Positions 9,192 to 18,175 of a stretch of DNA of 64,000 nt are shown here, piece by piece; the first letter of the stretch is position 1; every line of letters starts with the position of its first letter. The notes beneath the pieces were generated by a model. It saw nothing but the letters and a program-made list of their open reading frames with translations, made no database searches and was not told the DNA's origin. The position numbers and the translations under genes are program-made. Source of the stretch: Burkholderia arboris (GTDB lineage Bacteria; Pseudomonadota; Gammaproteobacteria; Burkholderiales; Burkholderiaceae); the NCBI RefSeq assembly GCF_902499125.1, contig NZ_CABVPX010000018.1, forward strand, positions 106,396-170,395, written 5' to 3'.

Positions 9192-9224
9192 GTCGATTCA
9201 CAAGCGATTTCCGATGGGGGGAAG

Positions 9225-9704
9225 ATGGGCCGCAACCTCGAAATCTGGCGTATCGCCATGGTGCTGGCGCCGACGAGCCTGCGTAGTCGAATCCATGCGT
9301 TTCCAGGCGATCGGTCGCGGAATGCCAACTGGACGCTGGAACAGCAGCAGGAATATATCGATGCGATCCTCCGCGACCGGTGGGTCGACACGCAAGTGTG
9401 GATGCGCACATCGGGAGACGACGGGTTTGCGCGTTTCGGGGTGGTTGACGGGATGCGGCGTCTCAGGACGATCTGGCAATTCGGAGATGGCAAGTTGCCG
9501 CTATCAGGCTCGTGCGACCCGATCGACGGCGAAGTCGTGGCAGGGATGCGATACGACGAACTGCCGGAAGCCGTTCGGGCGCGATTTCTGGCATACGAGT
9601 TTGCCGTGTTTTCATTCGACGGCGACGACGTCGTTGACGTGTTCGAGCGCGTCAATCGCGTGGCCGAGCCGCTCGGCGCAATTGAACACGGGAACATGAC
9701 GTGA
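9225..9704 (+). CDS. small stand-alone DUF262-like protein
   Basis: The 159-residue product matches the order of motifs in the DUF262 (GmrSD N-terminal) fold. It has an N-terminal RxxxWTLEQQQEYIDAIL segment, then FGVVDGMRRLRTIWQFGDGKLPL, which corresponds to the family's VDGQQRLTTL block. It ends with LPEAVRARF and DVFERVNRVAEPL. In this protein the usual DGQQR core reads DGMRR, and the large C-terminal DUF1524 nuclease part is absent. It overlaps the next gene by four bases (GTGA), so the two are translationally coupled. Assignment is by motif reading only; a domesticated or inactive derivative is possible. Confidence 0.5.
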   Translation: MGRNLEIWRIAMVLAPTSLRSRIHAFPGDRSRNANWTLEQQQEYIDAILRDRWVDTQVWMRTSGDDGFARFGVVDGMRRLRTIWQFGDGKLPLSGSCDPIDGEVVAGMRYDELPEAVRARFLAYEFAVFSFDGDDVVDVFERVNRVAEPLGAIEHGNMT

Positions 9705-10279
9705 GTCGATTTCGCGCCATCGTGCCGGGCCTGCTGGGCGCGGGGCTGTCTGTTTGTCTGGCGTTCGGCTGTGCCGCTCGCGAGCCGGCGTTGCCTGACA
9801 TATCCACCGCGCAGGCCCCCGTGCTGCGGGATCTCGCCGACATTCGCCTCGCGGTCGAATCGATCGACTGCGACGACCTGAATCAATGTTCGGTCGTGGC
9901 GCGAGGCGTCTACCAGGGCCGGACGGTCGGTCTCAAGGTCGTGTTCGGCGTGCGTGCCGGCACCGGCCGGGGAATTGCCTACCAGTCGATCGGCGGCGAG
10001 AGTGACGCGTTGCTGGACGCGATGGCAACACGCTACGGACAGCCACTGTCGTCGCCGCATTTTGCGGCGCGCGTGTCCGGCGACATGATCGTGCTGAGCG
10101 GGGATCTTCGTCGCGTTCGTACGTCGCCGGTGCAGGCGAAGGTGTTTCTCTTCGCGAATGGCGCCGAATCGAGCAACGCCGAGCTGTACACGAACGTCGA
10201 CGCAACGCGCGGCGTGCTCGAGATTCTTGAAAAGGACCCGAGCTACCGCCGGAATGTGCTGGCGGCGCTCGCACGGTAG
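9701..10279 (+). CDS. probable lipoprotein of unknown function
   Basis: Translation starts at GTG 9701, overlapping the preceding stop. The 192-residue product has a signal sequence ending in LAFGCAAREP, which fits a loose lipobox with the cysteine near residue 24. The mature domain (about 40-190) shows alternating beta-like segments, GVYQGRTVGLKVVFGV and VSGDMIVLSGDLRRV, and a second cysteine pair near residues 56-63. I do not recognise a family. The overlap suggests it works with the DUF262-like protein, although one is cytoplasmic and the other is exported. Confidence 0.65.
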   Translation: MSRFRAIVPGLLGAGLSVCLAFGCAAREPALPDISTAQAPVLRDLADIRLAVESIDCDDLNQCSVVARGVYQGRTVGLKVVFGVRAGTGRGIAYQSIGGESDALLDAMATRYGQPLSSPHFAARVSGDMIVLSGDLRRVRTSPVQAKVFLFANGAESSNAELYTNVDATRGVLEILEKDPSYRRNVLAALAR

Positions 10280-10348
10280 GCGGGCAACCGCCGCGGCTTC
10301 GCCGAGGGCCTGGCGATCGGGCGGGCGCTGCGACACCCGCCGCGTGCG

Positions 10349-11977
10349 TCAGAAAATGAAGCCCGTGTTGATGAACTTCGAGTGGTGATCCGACACGATC
10401 GAATCGAGCAGCTGCTTGCTGCCGTCGGTCTGCTTCGCGGCGACCATCGAGCGGATCGAGAACGCGCGCAGCGCGTCGCTCACCGACAGTGTGCCTTCGG
10501 CCGAATCCTTGCGCCCCGCGAACGGGAACACGTCGGGCCCGCGCTGGCACTGGCAGTTGAGGTTCACGCGGCACACCTGGTTCACGAGCGGATCGACGAG
10601 CGCGCCGATCTGCGCCGGATCGGAACCGAAGATGCTGACCTGCTGGCCGTGATCCGACGTCGTCACGTAGTCGAGCGCGGTCTCGACGTCATCGAACGGC
10701 GCGACCGGAATGATCGGCCCGAATTGTTCCTCGCGGTACAGCTTCATCCCTTCGGATACCGGATACACGACGGCCGGGTAGAACAGCGTCTTGCTGAACT
10801 CGCCGCCCGAGTGATTGACGACCTGCGCGCCCTTGGCCTTTGCATCGTCGATCGCGTCCGTCATGTACGCCGTGCGATGCATGCCCGGAAGCGGCGTGAT
10901 GCTGACGCCTTTCTCCCACGGCATGCCGATCTTCAGCTGTTCGAGCGCAGCGGTAAAGCGCTTCAGGAATTCGTCGACGATCGAGCGATGCACGAGCAGC
11001 ATCTTCAGCGCGGTGCAGCGCTGGCCGTTGAACGACAGCGCGCCGAGCAGGCACTCCTTCACGGTCAGGTCGAGATCGGCGTCGGGCAGCACGATCGCCG
11101 CGTTCTTCGCGTCGAGGCCGAGGATCGCGCGCAGCCGGTGCGACTTCGGGTGCTGCTTCTTCAGGTGATCGGCCACCTTGCTCGACCCGATCAACGCGAG
11201 CACGTTGATCTTGCCCGACGCGAGCATGTGCGGCACGACCACCGCGCCCGGCGCGTAGATCGTGTTGATCACGCCCTTCGGGAACGCGTCGCGGAACGCT
11301 TCGAGCAGCGGCTCGAACAGCAGCGTGCCGTACTGGGGCGGCTTGAACACCACGGTGTTGCCCATCAGCAGCGCGGGGATCAGCGTTGCGAACGTCTCGT
11401 TCAGCGGATAGTTGTACGGGCCCATGCACAGCACGACGCCGAGCGGCGTGCGGCGGATCTGGCCGATCGTGCCTTCGGCGATCACGAAGCGCGAGTTCGC
11501 GTTGTCCAGTTCCTTCAGCGCGTCGATCGTCTGCGTCATGTACGTGACGGTGCGATCGAATTCCTTCTGCGAATCGGCGAGGCTCTTGCCGATTTCCCAC
11601 ATGATCAGGTTCACGACGAGTTCGCGTTGCGCGACCATCCGCTTGATGAAGTCCTGCATGCACGCGATGCGTTGCTCGACCTTCATCGTCGGCCACTCGC
11701 CACGGCCGGCATCGTATGCGCGCACCGCGGCGTCGAGCGCCGCGTCGCTTTCCGTTTCGCCCATCACCGGGTAGCTGCCGATCTCGACCTGCTCGACGCT
11801 GCCGTCCGCCTGTCGCACGCACACGGGCGACAGGACGGTCTTGGTCGCGCCGTCCCACGGTCGCAACGCGCCGTCGACGAGCGACACGCGCTGGTGGATC
11901 GGGGCGGTGAGCCGGAATTCGGCGGGGATGTCCTGATAGGCGGGAAACAGCTGCTGCAAGGAGGCGGAATCGGGCAT
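10349..11977 (-). CDS. gapN: GapN-like NADP-dependent aldehyde dehydrogenase
   Basis: The 542-residue enzyme has the aldehyde dehydrogenase fold: NAD(P)-binding GVVLCMGPYNYPLNETFATLIPALLMGNTVVFKPPQ (about 175-215), and the nucleophilic cysteine in SFNGQRCTA (about 320). It is longer than the usual 480-500 residues and resembles non-phosphorylating glyceraldehyde-3-phosphate dehydrogenases. Oddly, the LELGGK segment that normally carries the general-base glutamate reads LGLDAKN, so the Glu is a Gly with an Asp next to it. It is monocistronic, with a dyad about 135 bases upstream. Substrate assignment is by resemblance only. Confidence 0.85.
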   Translation of the reverse strand: MPDSASLQQLFPAYQDIPAEFRLTAPIHQRVSLVDGALRPWDGATKTVLSPVCVRQADGSVEQVEIGSYPVMGETESDAALDAAVRAYDAGRGEWPTMKVEQRIACMQDFIKRMVAQRELVVNLIMWEIGKSLADSQKEFDRTVTYMTQTIDALKELDNANSRFVIAEGTIGQIRRTPLGVVLCMGPYNYPLNETFATLIPALLMGNTVVFKPPQYGTLLFEPLLEAFRDAFPKGVINTIYAPGAVVVPHMLASGKINVLALIGSSKVADHLKKQHPKSHRLRAILGLDAKNAAIVLPDADLDLTVKECLLGALSFNGQRCTALKMLLVHRSIVDEFLKRFTAALEQLKIGMPWEKGVSITPLPGMHRTAYMTDAIDDAKAKGAQVVNHSGGEFSKTLFYPAVVYPVSEGMKLYREEQFGPIIPVAPFDDVETALDYVTTSDHGQQVSIFGSDPAQIGALVDPLVNQVCRVNLNCQCQRGPDVFPFAGRKDSAEGTLSVSDALRAFSIRSMVAAKQTDGSKQLLDSIVSDHHSKFINTGFIF

Positions 11978-12110
11978 GACGGTCTCGTTTGACGGGGTGT
12001 CCGGGAGGGACGGGCGATGCGAATCCTGAGCTGAATGATCCTCGATCCTGAATCGGCATCATGACGCGCACGCGACTGCGCGTCACGCGGGATCCTGGCC
12101 GATTCAACGA

Positions 12111-12126
12111 ATGGAACCAGTTCCAT
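12111..12126. promoter_or_regulatory. dyad upstream of the GapN-like gene
   Basis: ATGGAAC-CA-GTTCCAT is a perfect inverted repeat of seven-base arms with a two-base centre, 134 bases upstream of the dehydrogenase start. A related AAGGAAC half-site follows at about 12131. It looks like an operator for an unidentified dimeric regulator; no such regulator gene is adjacent. Confidence 0.45.
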
Positions 12127-12652
12127 TAAAAAGGAACGCCGTCTCGAATGCAAGGATGGCCGAATGGCATCGCACGAACCGTAAGTATTTGGAAAGACTG
12201 TTGACGAATGGCCGGTATAACGTGCCTGGTGCAACCGCAAACGTTTCACTTTGGCCGGATTGGGCGGATAATGGCGCAGCGCGGCGAAGAAAAAAATGAA
12301 GTGAGCCTGAGAGCAGACGTAGTGAAGAATAGAAGTAGGTCCGCCGCGTTGCCGATGCGAGGTCGGCTGCCCGGAGCGCCGGGTCGGGGTTGCCCGGTCC
12401 GGCGCGCACCGGACCTTTGAATCCGTTCCACCTGCACGCCCCGATCCTTCGTGATCCTCTCCAATCTCGTCCCTTCCGTTTCCCGGCTCCCGTATTCGAT
12501 GTGATCGCCGCTACGCGATCCGGTCGACCCTGTTCTTTCATTTTCATTACGTTTCGGGCGCATTCATTCCGTCGAACAGAAAGGCATTCGTCAGGAATGC
12601 AGATCGCCATGTGCGCGCACGTTGCGGACAGGCGACACGTTAAAAATTAACT

Positions 12653-12671
12653 AAAAATACGAATCATTCTC
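12653..12671 (+). promoter_or_regulatory. putative Fur box
   Basis: The 19 bases at this position match the Fur consensus (GATAATGATAATCATTATC) at 13 of 19 positions, including the central AATCATT. They lie in an AT-rich promoter-like stretch about 240 bases upstream of the siderophore receptor start. Iron repression of the receptor is the natural inference. Confidence 0.6.
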
Positions 12672-12909
12672 GTTTATTATTTCGCCCGATTACGAACCAT
12701 GACGGGATGTCACGGCTGGTTCACGCCGGTCGTGCCGGCCGGCATCCATCCGTGCCGGTCATTCGCCGGCCGGCATGCGCAACGGGCGATCCTCCGCGCG
12801 CGTCATCTCCTTCACGGAAAGGGCTTCACCCGCCGGTTCGTCGCGTGATTCGCGCATTGGCCGGGTGTGCTTTCGTTCGCCGCATTTCTTCACCACCTCT
12901 ACGTTCACG

Positions 12910-15039
12910 ATGAAACTCAACAAGAGCGCCTGCCATGCGCTTCTGATCGCCACGTCGCTGGCTGGCGCACGCACTTCGTTTGCACAGGCGAGCGAAGCCG
13001 CCGCGACCTTGCCCGCGATTTCCGTCAACGCGGCCGCCGAGCATGCGTCGTACGACGGCGGACACTCGCGTGCAGCGACCAAGACCGACATGTCGCTGAT
13101 GGACGTGCCGCAGACGGTGAACGTCGTCCCGCACGCGGTGATCGAGGACCAGAACGCGACGTCGATGCAGGACGCGCTGCGCAACGTGCCGGGCGTCGGC
13201 TTCTCGGTCGGCGACGGCCAGCGCGACCAGATCACGATCCGCGGTTTCAACAGCATCACGGACCAGTACGTCGACGGCATTCGCGACGATGCGCTGTACT
13301 ACCGCGACCTGTCGAACGTCGATCGTGTCGAGGTGCTGAAGGGGCCGGCGGCCGTGCTGTACGGGCGCGGTTCGGCGGGCGGCATCGTGAACCGCGTGCT
13401 GAAGCGGCCGCTGGCGACCCCGGTGAACGACGTGGGCGTGACGCTCGGCACGCGCGGCGAGCGGCGCGGCGAATTCGACCTCGGCTGGAACGCGAACGAT
13501 GCGGCGCGTTTTCGCGTCACCGGCGCGGCCGAGAACTCGAACAGCTTCCGCGACCAGTTCCAGCTCAACCGCCAGGCGATCGCGCCGTCCGCGCAGTTCA
13601 AGCTCGACAGCGACACGGTGCTGAACGTCGAATTCGACTACCTGCACGACCGCCGCACGTCCGACCAGGGCCTGCCCGCGTATCTCGGCCGGCCGGTCGA
13701 CGTGCCGATCAACACGTATTACGGCTCGGCCGATGCGGCGAACAGCTCGTACAACGACATTTCCGCGAAGAGCGCGACGGTGTCGCTCGATCACCGCTTC
13801 AACGATTCGCTGTCGTTCCACGGCGCGATCCGCGCGTACGACTTCTCGCTCGAGCGCAAGAACTACGTGACGTACGAGCCGATCAAGACCGCCGCGCACC
13901 CGGTGGTCACGCTCGACCAGTCGACGCGCCAGCGCACCGATCACGGCATCGACGGCCTGTTCGAACTGACGCAGAAGACGTCGTTGTTCGGCATGCGCCA
14001 CGAGCTGCTGTACGGGCTCGAACTGTCGCAGCAGCAGAAGTTCGACACGATCTACAGCGTGACGAAGGTCGCGACCTACGATCTCTTCAATCCGCAGCCG
14101 GTGATCCTGCCCGGCGTGCCGACCGGCGCGCGGGCGAAGACGAACGCATCGACGGTGGTCGGGCTCGCAGGCGTCTACGCACAGGACCTGATTTCGCTGA
14201 CCGAACACTGGAAGGTGCTCGCCGGTTTGCGCTTCGACTACCTGAACCAGATCCGCCACGACTACACGTCGTCGAACGTCAACCTCGACCGCACCGATCA
14301 TGCGTGGAGCCCGCGCGTCGGCCTGATCTACGAACCGCTCGACTGGCTGACGCTGTACGGTTCGTTCAGCCAGTCGTTCTCGCCGCTCGCCGACACGCTG
14401 ATCAGTTCCGGCGCGTTCTCGAACGGCGCCGCGCTCGCGCCGCAGAAAACCACCGCGTATGAAGTCGGCTCGCGCTTCGACCTCGGCGGCAAGGCGACGG
14501 CCAGCGTTGCGCTGTTCGACATGCGCCAGACCAACCAGCAGATCGGCGATCCGGCGAATCCCGGCTATGCGCTGCCGATCGGCACGCAGCACGTGCGCGG
14601 GATGGAGCTCGGCTTCACCGGCGAGATCGCGCCCAGGTGGTCGGTGTATGCGGGTTACGCGTATATGAACGGCACGGTTGACGGTTCCGCGCAATCGACG
14701 GCGGCTGGCCTCGCGGTGTCGAGCAACACGCCGGGGCTGATGCCGCGCCACAGCGCGAACCTGTGGCTCAAGCGCGAGCTGCCGTACGGTTTTTATGCTG
14801 CGGCCGGCATGCAGTTCCAGTCGGCGCGCTATACGTCGGCGAGCGATCTCGTCACGCTGCCGTCGTTCACCGTGTTCAACCTGGGGGCCGGCTATCGCAG
14901 CAAGAAGGTCGACGTGACGCTCACGCTCGACAACCTGTTCGATCGCCGCTACTTCATCGCCGCGCACGGCAATGCGGACCTGTACAACATGCCCGGCGAT
15001 CCGCGTACGCTGACTGCCACGGTGAAGTGGCATATGTAA
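12910..15039 (+). CDS. TonB-dependent catecholate siderophore receptor (Fiu-like)
   Basis: The 709-residue outer-membrane receptor has a Sec signal peptide (MKLNKSACHALLIATSLAG, cut near SFAQA). Its plug contains DVPQTVNVVPHAVIEDQ, SMQDALRNVPGV, ITIRGF and RVEVLKGPAAVLYGRGSAGGIVN, all typical of the Fiu / catecholate-type siderophore receptors. The barrel ends LTATVKWHM with NLFDRRYFI before it. The start at 12910 is set by the signal peptide; no good ribosome site is seen, and the in-frame ATG at 12775 would add 45 non-signal residues. The upstream Fur box suggests induction when iron is scarce. Catecholate specificity is inferred from family resemblance. Confidence 0.93.
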   Translation: MKLNKSACHALLIATSLAGARTSFAQASEAAATLPAISVNAAAEHASYDGGHSRAATKTDMSLMDVPQTVNVVPHAVIEDQNATSMQDALRNVPGVGFSVGDGQRDQITIRGFNSITDQYVDGIRDDALYYRDLSNVDRVEVLKGPAAVLYGRGSAGGIVNRVLKRPLATPVNDVGVTLGTRGERRGEFDLGWNANDAARFRVTGAAENSNSFRDQFQLNRQAIAPSAQFKLDSDTVLNVEFDYLHDRRTSDQGLPAYLGRPVDVPINTYYGSADAANSSYNDISAKSATVSLDHRFNDSLSFHGAIRAYDFSLERKNYVTYEPIKTAAHPVVTLDQSTRQRTDHGIDGLFELTQKTSLFGMRHELLYGLELSQQQKFDTIYSVTKVATYDLFNPQPVILPGVPTGARAKTNASTVVGLAGVYAQDLISLTEHWKVLAGLRFDYLNQIRHDYTSSNVNLDRTDHAWSPRVGLIYEPLDWLTLYGSFSQSFSPLADTLISSGAFSNGAALAPQKTTAYEVGSRFDLGGKATASVALFDMRQTNQQIGDPANPGYALPIGTQHVRGMELGFTGEIAPRWSVYAGYAYMNGTVDGSAQSTAAGLAVSSNTPGLMPRHSANLWLKRELPYGFYAAAGMQFQSARYTSASDLVTLPSFTVFNLGAGYRSKKVDVTLTLDNLFDRRYFIAAHGNADLYNMPGDPRTLTATVKWHM

Positions 15040-15116
15040 CGCCCGTCACGCCCGTCACGCACGCGCCGTGCGCGACAATGCGGGTCGTCGTCACGATGAC
15101 CCGCACCGTGTTGCCC

Positions 15117-15611
15117 ATGATCCGCCAAATGATTGATGCGTTGAGCATGACCGGCCGCGCCCGCGTGCCGGGTATCGTATTGTTGCTGGCGTGCGGCTCG
15201 GTCGTGGCCGGCGAGCAGCCGATCCCGGCGGATGCCGAGCCGGAATGCCATGCGGTGCATGTCGACCGGGCGATCACGCTGTCGGGCCGCTTCGCGGTCG
15301 ATTACGACGACGATACGATCGGGCCGGACGTGTGGTTCGAAGAAGACGCTGCGTCGGCGAAGCGCTTGCCCGACCGCTCGCAACGCGCGGGCGTGATCGT
15401 TTTCACGAACCAGGAGGATGCGCGACGCGGACTGCGGCTGCCCGCCGCGCAGCCGCGCGGCGTGTGCCGGCTCGACGGGCGCGCGACGCTCGTGATCCGC
15501 GATCTGGATACGGCGTGCCCGGGGCTGGAAACGCCCGATAGTGCGCGGCTGGTGAAGGTCGTCACGGCTGGCCCGCCGGCGCGGCAGGCATGCAACGCCA
15601 CCGCGCCATGA
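15117..15611 (+). CDS. secreted hypothetical protein
   Basis: A roughly 164-residue exported protein. The hydrophobic stretch VPGIVLLLACGSVVAGEQ acts as a signal peptide, and the mature part has three cysteines (ECHAVHVD, GVCRLD, DTACPGLE) that may pair. The start is uncertain: in-frame ATGs at 15078, 15096, 15117 and 15147 all lack a clear ribosome site, and the last gives the shortest normal signal peptide. I do not recognise a family. It follows the receptor gene by about 80 bases and may be cotranscribed with it. Confidence 0.6.
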   Translation: MIRQMIDALSMTGRARVPGIVLLLACGSVVAGEQPIPADAEPECHAVHVDRAITLSGRFAVDYDDDTIGPDVWFEEDAASAKRLPDRSQRAGVIVFTNQEDARRGLRLPAAQPRGVCRLDGRATLVIRDLDTACPGLETPDSARLVKVVTAGPPARQACNATAP

Positions 15612-15630
15612 CGTTGGCGCGACAGCGCCG

Positions 15631-16578
15631 TTACTCGACGTCCTCGTCATCCTCCAGGCCGTCATCCTCCGCCGCGCCCTCCGGCGCCGCATACGCGCTC
15701 GCCTGCTCGAGCAGCCAGCCGCGAAACGATTCCAGCGGCTTGCTGTGGCTGAATTCCGTCGGATACACGAGGTAGTACGCCGAATCGCCGACGGTGGCCG
15801 CATCGCACGGCACGACGAGGCCGAGCTGCTGCAACTGTTCCTCGACGAAGAACTTCGGCACGAGCGCGACGCCGAGCCCGGCCGCGGCCGCGCTGATCAG
15901 CATCGTGTGCAGCTCGTAGCGCACGCCCTGCATCGTGCGGATGTCCTCGATGCCATGCGCCTCGAACCATTGCGCCCACGCGCCGGGACGCGTCGTCGAG
16001 TGCAGCAGCGGATACGCGAGCAGATCCTCGACGCGCTCGACGGGCCCGTCGAGCAGCGCGGGCGAGCAGATCGGCACGACTTCCTCGCCGAACAGGTAGT
16101 CGGACGACGTGCCGGGCCAGGTCGGCTTGCCGTAGTGGATCGCGGCTTCGAAGTGGGTGTCCTCGAACGAAAACAGGTCGGTGCGGCTGCCCATGTTCAC
16201 GCGCACGTCGGGCGTGCGGTCGTAGAAGCTCTTGATGCGCGGGATCAGCCAGTGCGACGCGAAGGTCGGCAACACCGCGAGTTCCAGGTAGCCGCCGCCG
16301 CTGCCGTGCGCGATGATCGACAGCGTGTCGCGGTCGAGCGTTTCCAGCGCGCGCCGCACCTGCGTGCCGTACAGCTTGCCGGCGCGCGTCAGCACGACGC
16401 GCTGCTTCACGCGGGCGAACAGCCGTACGCCGAGGCTCGCCTCGAGCGTCGCGATCTGGCGCGATACCGCGCTTTCGGTCAGGAACAGCTCCTTGGCCGC
16501 GTGCGTGAAGCTTTCGTGGCGCGCGGCGGCTTCGAAAGCCACGAGCGCGCCCATGTTGGGAATCTTGAATTTACGCAT
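15631..16578 (-). CDS. LysR family transcriptional regulator
   Basis: The 315-residue regulator has the GcvA-type LysR layout. The N-terminal helix-turn-helix is MGALVAFEAAARHESFTHAAKELFLTESAVSRQIATLE (about 9-46). The effector domain has AVLPTFASHWLIPRI and the FEAAIHYGKPTWPGTSS segment. The C-terminus is an acidic tail (EDDGLEDDEDVE), which is unusual for the family. It is divergent from the 2-oxoadipate dioxygenase gene with about 225 bases between, so it is the likely regulator of that gene. Confidence 0.93.
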   Translation of the reverse strand: MRKFKIPNMGALVAFEAAARHESFTHAAKELFLTESAVSRQIATLEASLGVRLFARVKQRVVLTRAGKLYGTQVRRALETLDRDTLSIIAHGSGGGYLELAVLPTFASHWLIPRIKSFYDRTPDVRVNMGSRTDLFSFEDTHFEAAIHYGKPTWPGTSSDYLFGEEVVPICSPALLDGPVERVEDLLAYPLLHSTTRPGAWAQWFEAHGIEDIRTMQGVRYELHTMLISAAAAGLGVALVPKFFVEEQLQQLGLVVPCDAATVGDSAYYLVYPTEFSHSKPLESFRGWLLEQASAYAAPEGAAEDDGLEDDEDVE

Positions 16579-16803
16579 GATGCTCGATTTGTCTGACGAA
16601 CGGGCCCGCGCCGAGTGGGGGCGGAAGGCAGGCGAGGAACGGCTAATAATTCCAAAAACTCATCACGTGTCAATTTAATCTCGCTTTACGCCCCACTGCA
16701 ACCCTTTGAATAATGCTCCCCACGCAAGGTCAGGCGCCCGTGGGGCGGCCGGCCAACGAGTTGCCGGCACGTTTGCCGGCGGTCCCCCGAGACGAGAATC
16801 CTG

Positions 16804-17832
16804 ATGCGCAATCCGAATATCGAGAGCTTGCTGACGAAGCTGCTGGGACAGGCGAAGACCGACGCCCTGTTCTCGACCCTGAACATGCCGGCCATCCTCG
16901 AAGAATGGGAAGACGGCGTCGTGACGCGCGCGGAAATCGCGCAGGCGATGAACATGGCGCTGTTCGAAGGGCTGCTCGAGCGTTCGGCGAACGGCCGCGT
17001 GTACACGGCCGAAGCGATCGAAAGCGGCGGCTCGGTCTATTTCGACCACGGCGCGCTGCGCACGGTGCGCTGGCCGAACACGGGCGCGCTGCCGCCGGGC
17101 GAAGCCGCGTTCACGCGCATCCTGCGTCCGCTCGGCTTCCGCCTGAACGGCCGTTACCCGCTCGACAAGCTCGGCATGACGGGCCGTGCGTATGCGCATG
17201 AAGATGCACCGGACGAAATCGCGCAGTTCTTCGTCAGCGAACTGCATCCGGAACGTTTCTCGAAGGAATTCCAGCAGGCCGTGACGAACGTCGTCAGTTC
17301 GTCGCGCGATCCGCTGTCGCCGGCGGCCGTCGCGCTGCTGTGGGAAGTCGAGCGTGAGGGCTGGCTGTCGCTGGAAGCCGCGCACGCGCTGCTGCCCGAG
17401 ATCGTCGGTGCGTTCGCGCGCCAGCACGACCTGCCGAACGAGCTCGACTACGAAACGCTGCTGATGGAATCTGCGGAAATGGCGTGGATCTCGACCGAAG
17501 GCAACGCGTTCAACCACGCGACCGACCGCGTCGCCGACGTGTTCAAGCTGTCGGACGACGAGAAGGCAAAGGGGCGGCCGATGAAGCCGGAAGTCGAGCG
17601 TTCGCGTTCGGGCCGCGTGTTCCAGACCGCGTATCGCGCGGATACCGTCGAGCGCGAGTTCCGCACGCGCGACGGCGGCACGGTGAAGCGCAACGTGCCG
17701 GGTTCGTTCTACGAGTTCATCACGCGCAAGCGCACGTTCGACCAGGGTGCGCGCCGCTGGGTGACCGACCTGCGCTTCGACGCAGGCAACGCGCAGGGCA
17801 TCTTCAAGATGACGGCGAACGCGGCGAAGTAA
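16804..17832 (+). CDS. hglS: 2-oxoadipate dioxygenase/decarboxylase (DUF1338)
   Basis: The 342-residue protein belongs to DUF1338 (YdcJ/HglS). Characterised members convert 2-oxoadipate to D-2-hydroxyglutarate with Fe(II) in D-lysine breakdown. The expected His-His-Glu metal set is visible: H82 in YFDHGALRTV, H238 in EGNAFNHATDRV, and E304 in GSFYEFITR. A conserved WPNTG and a MKPEVERSRSGRVFQTAYRAD basic segment are also typical. The length is slightly short of the plant and some bacterial members. No other lysine-catabolic gene adjoins it. A long perfect terminator follows. Confidence 0.9.
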   Translation: MRNPNIESLLTKLLGQAKTDALFSTLNMPAILEEWEDGVVTRAEIAQAMNMALFEGLLERSANGRVYTAEAIESGGSVYFDHGALRTVRWPNTGALPPGEAAFTRILRPLGFRLNGRYPLDKLGMTGRAYAHEDAPDEIAQFFVSELHPERFSKEFQQAVTNVVSSSRDPLSPAAVALLWEVEREGWLSLEAAHALLPEIVGAFARQHDLPNELDYETLLMESAEMAWISTEGNAFNHATDRVADVFKLSDDEKAKGRPMKPEVERSRSGRVFQTAYRADTVEREFRTRDGGTVKRNVPGSFYEFITRKRTFDQGARRWVTDLRFDAGNAQGIFKMTANAAK

Positions 17833-17862
17833 CGAAGCACCGCCATAGCCGTGACGAACCGG

Positions 17863-17898
17863 TCGGGCAGGACGTGCAGGCGTCCTGCCCGATTTGCG
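17863..17898 (+). terminator. rho-independent terminator after hglS
   Basis: A perfect 12-base-pair stem (TCGGGCAGGACG with its complement), a six-base loop TGCAGG, and a short T-rich tail (TTTGCGTTTG) lie about 30 bases after the stop codon. Confidence 0.8.
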
Positions 17899-18031
17899 TT
17901 TGACGGCCGCGATGCCGCGGAGCGCGCGTGCGTTCGAGCGGCAGCGGCGGAGCGCCGTGCCGCGGTCGATTGCGTCGCCGGGAGGATGAGGGTGCCGCGA
18001 AGGCGGCGGGCGCGTGCCGGGCGCCGCGCCG

Positions 18032-18115
18032 TCAGAAGACGTGCGTGATCAGATAGAACAGCACCAGCAGCCCGAACGGCACGCCGAGCAGCCAGGCGAT
18101 CAGGTATTTGCCCAT
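18032..18115 (-). CDS. 27-residue single-span membrane peptide
   Basis: MGKYLIAWLLGVPFGLLVLFYLITHVF is almost entirely one hydrophobic helix with a single lysine at the N-terminus, so it should insert in the inner membrane. The ATG at 18115 has AGGA seven bases upstream, a good ribosome site. It lies 60 bases downstream of the CsbD gene on the same strand and is probably the last gene of the stress operon. The length is below usual gene-calling limits. Function is unknown; similar tiny membrane peptides often modulate larger membrane proteins. Confidence 0.7.
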   Translation of the reverse strand: MGKYLIAWLLGVPFGLLVLFYLITHVF

Positions 18116-18175
18116 GTCGTCGTCCTGATGGCCGCGACGCCATCGGCGCCGCGGCGGGTGAAGTAGCCGGAGGCG

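Larger units (their letters stand above)
11978..12909. other. 932-base gap between two divergent genes
   Basis: This long spacer separates the GapN-like gene from the siderophore receptor. It is less GC-rich than its surroundings, especially 12540-12700. It holds a dyad near the dehydrogenase (12111-12126) and a Fur box near the receptor (12653-12671). A minus-strand frame is open at 12104-12610, but its translation is Arg/Ser-rich without motifs and I do not count it as a gene. Long 5' untranslated regions or a small RNA remain possible; no terminator was seen. Confidence 0.5.

Noticed and set aside
12104..12610. Minus-strand open frame of 168 codons in the receptor promoter region
   Set aside because: No motif, atypical composition, and it would span the promoter region of the dehydrogenase gene.
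12826..15033. Minus-strand open frame of 735 codons opposite the Fiu-like receptor
   Set aside because: Antisense shadow of a well-supported gene; His/Arg/Val-rich translation.
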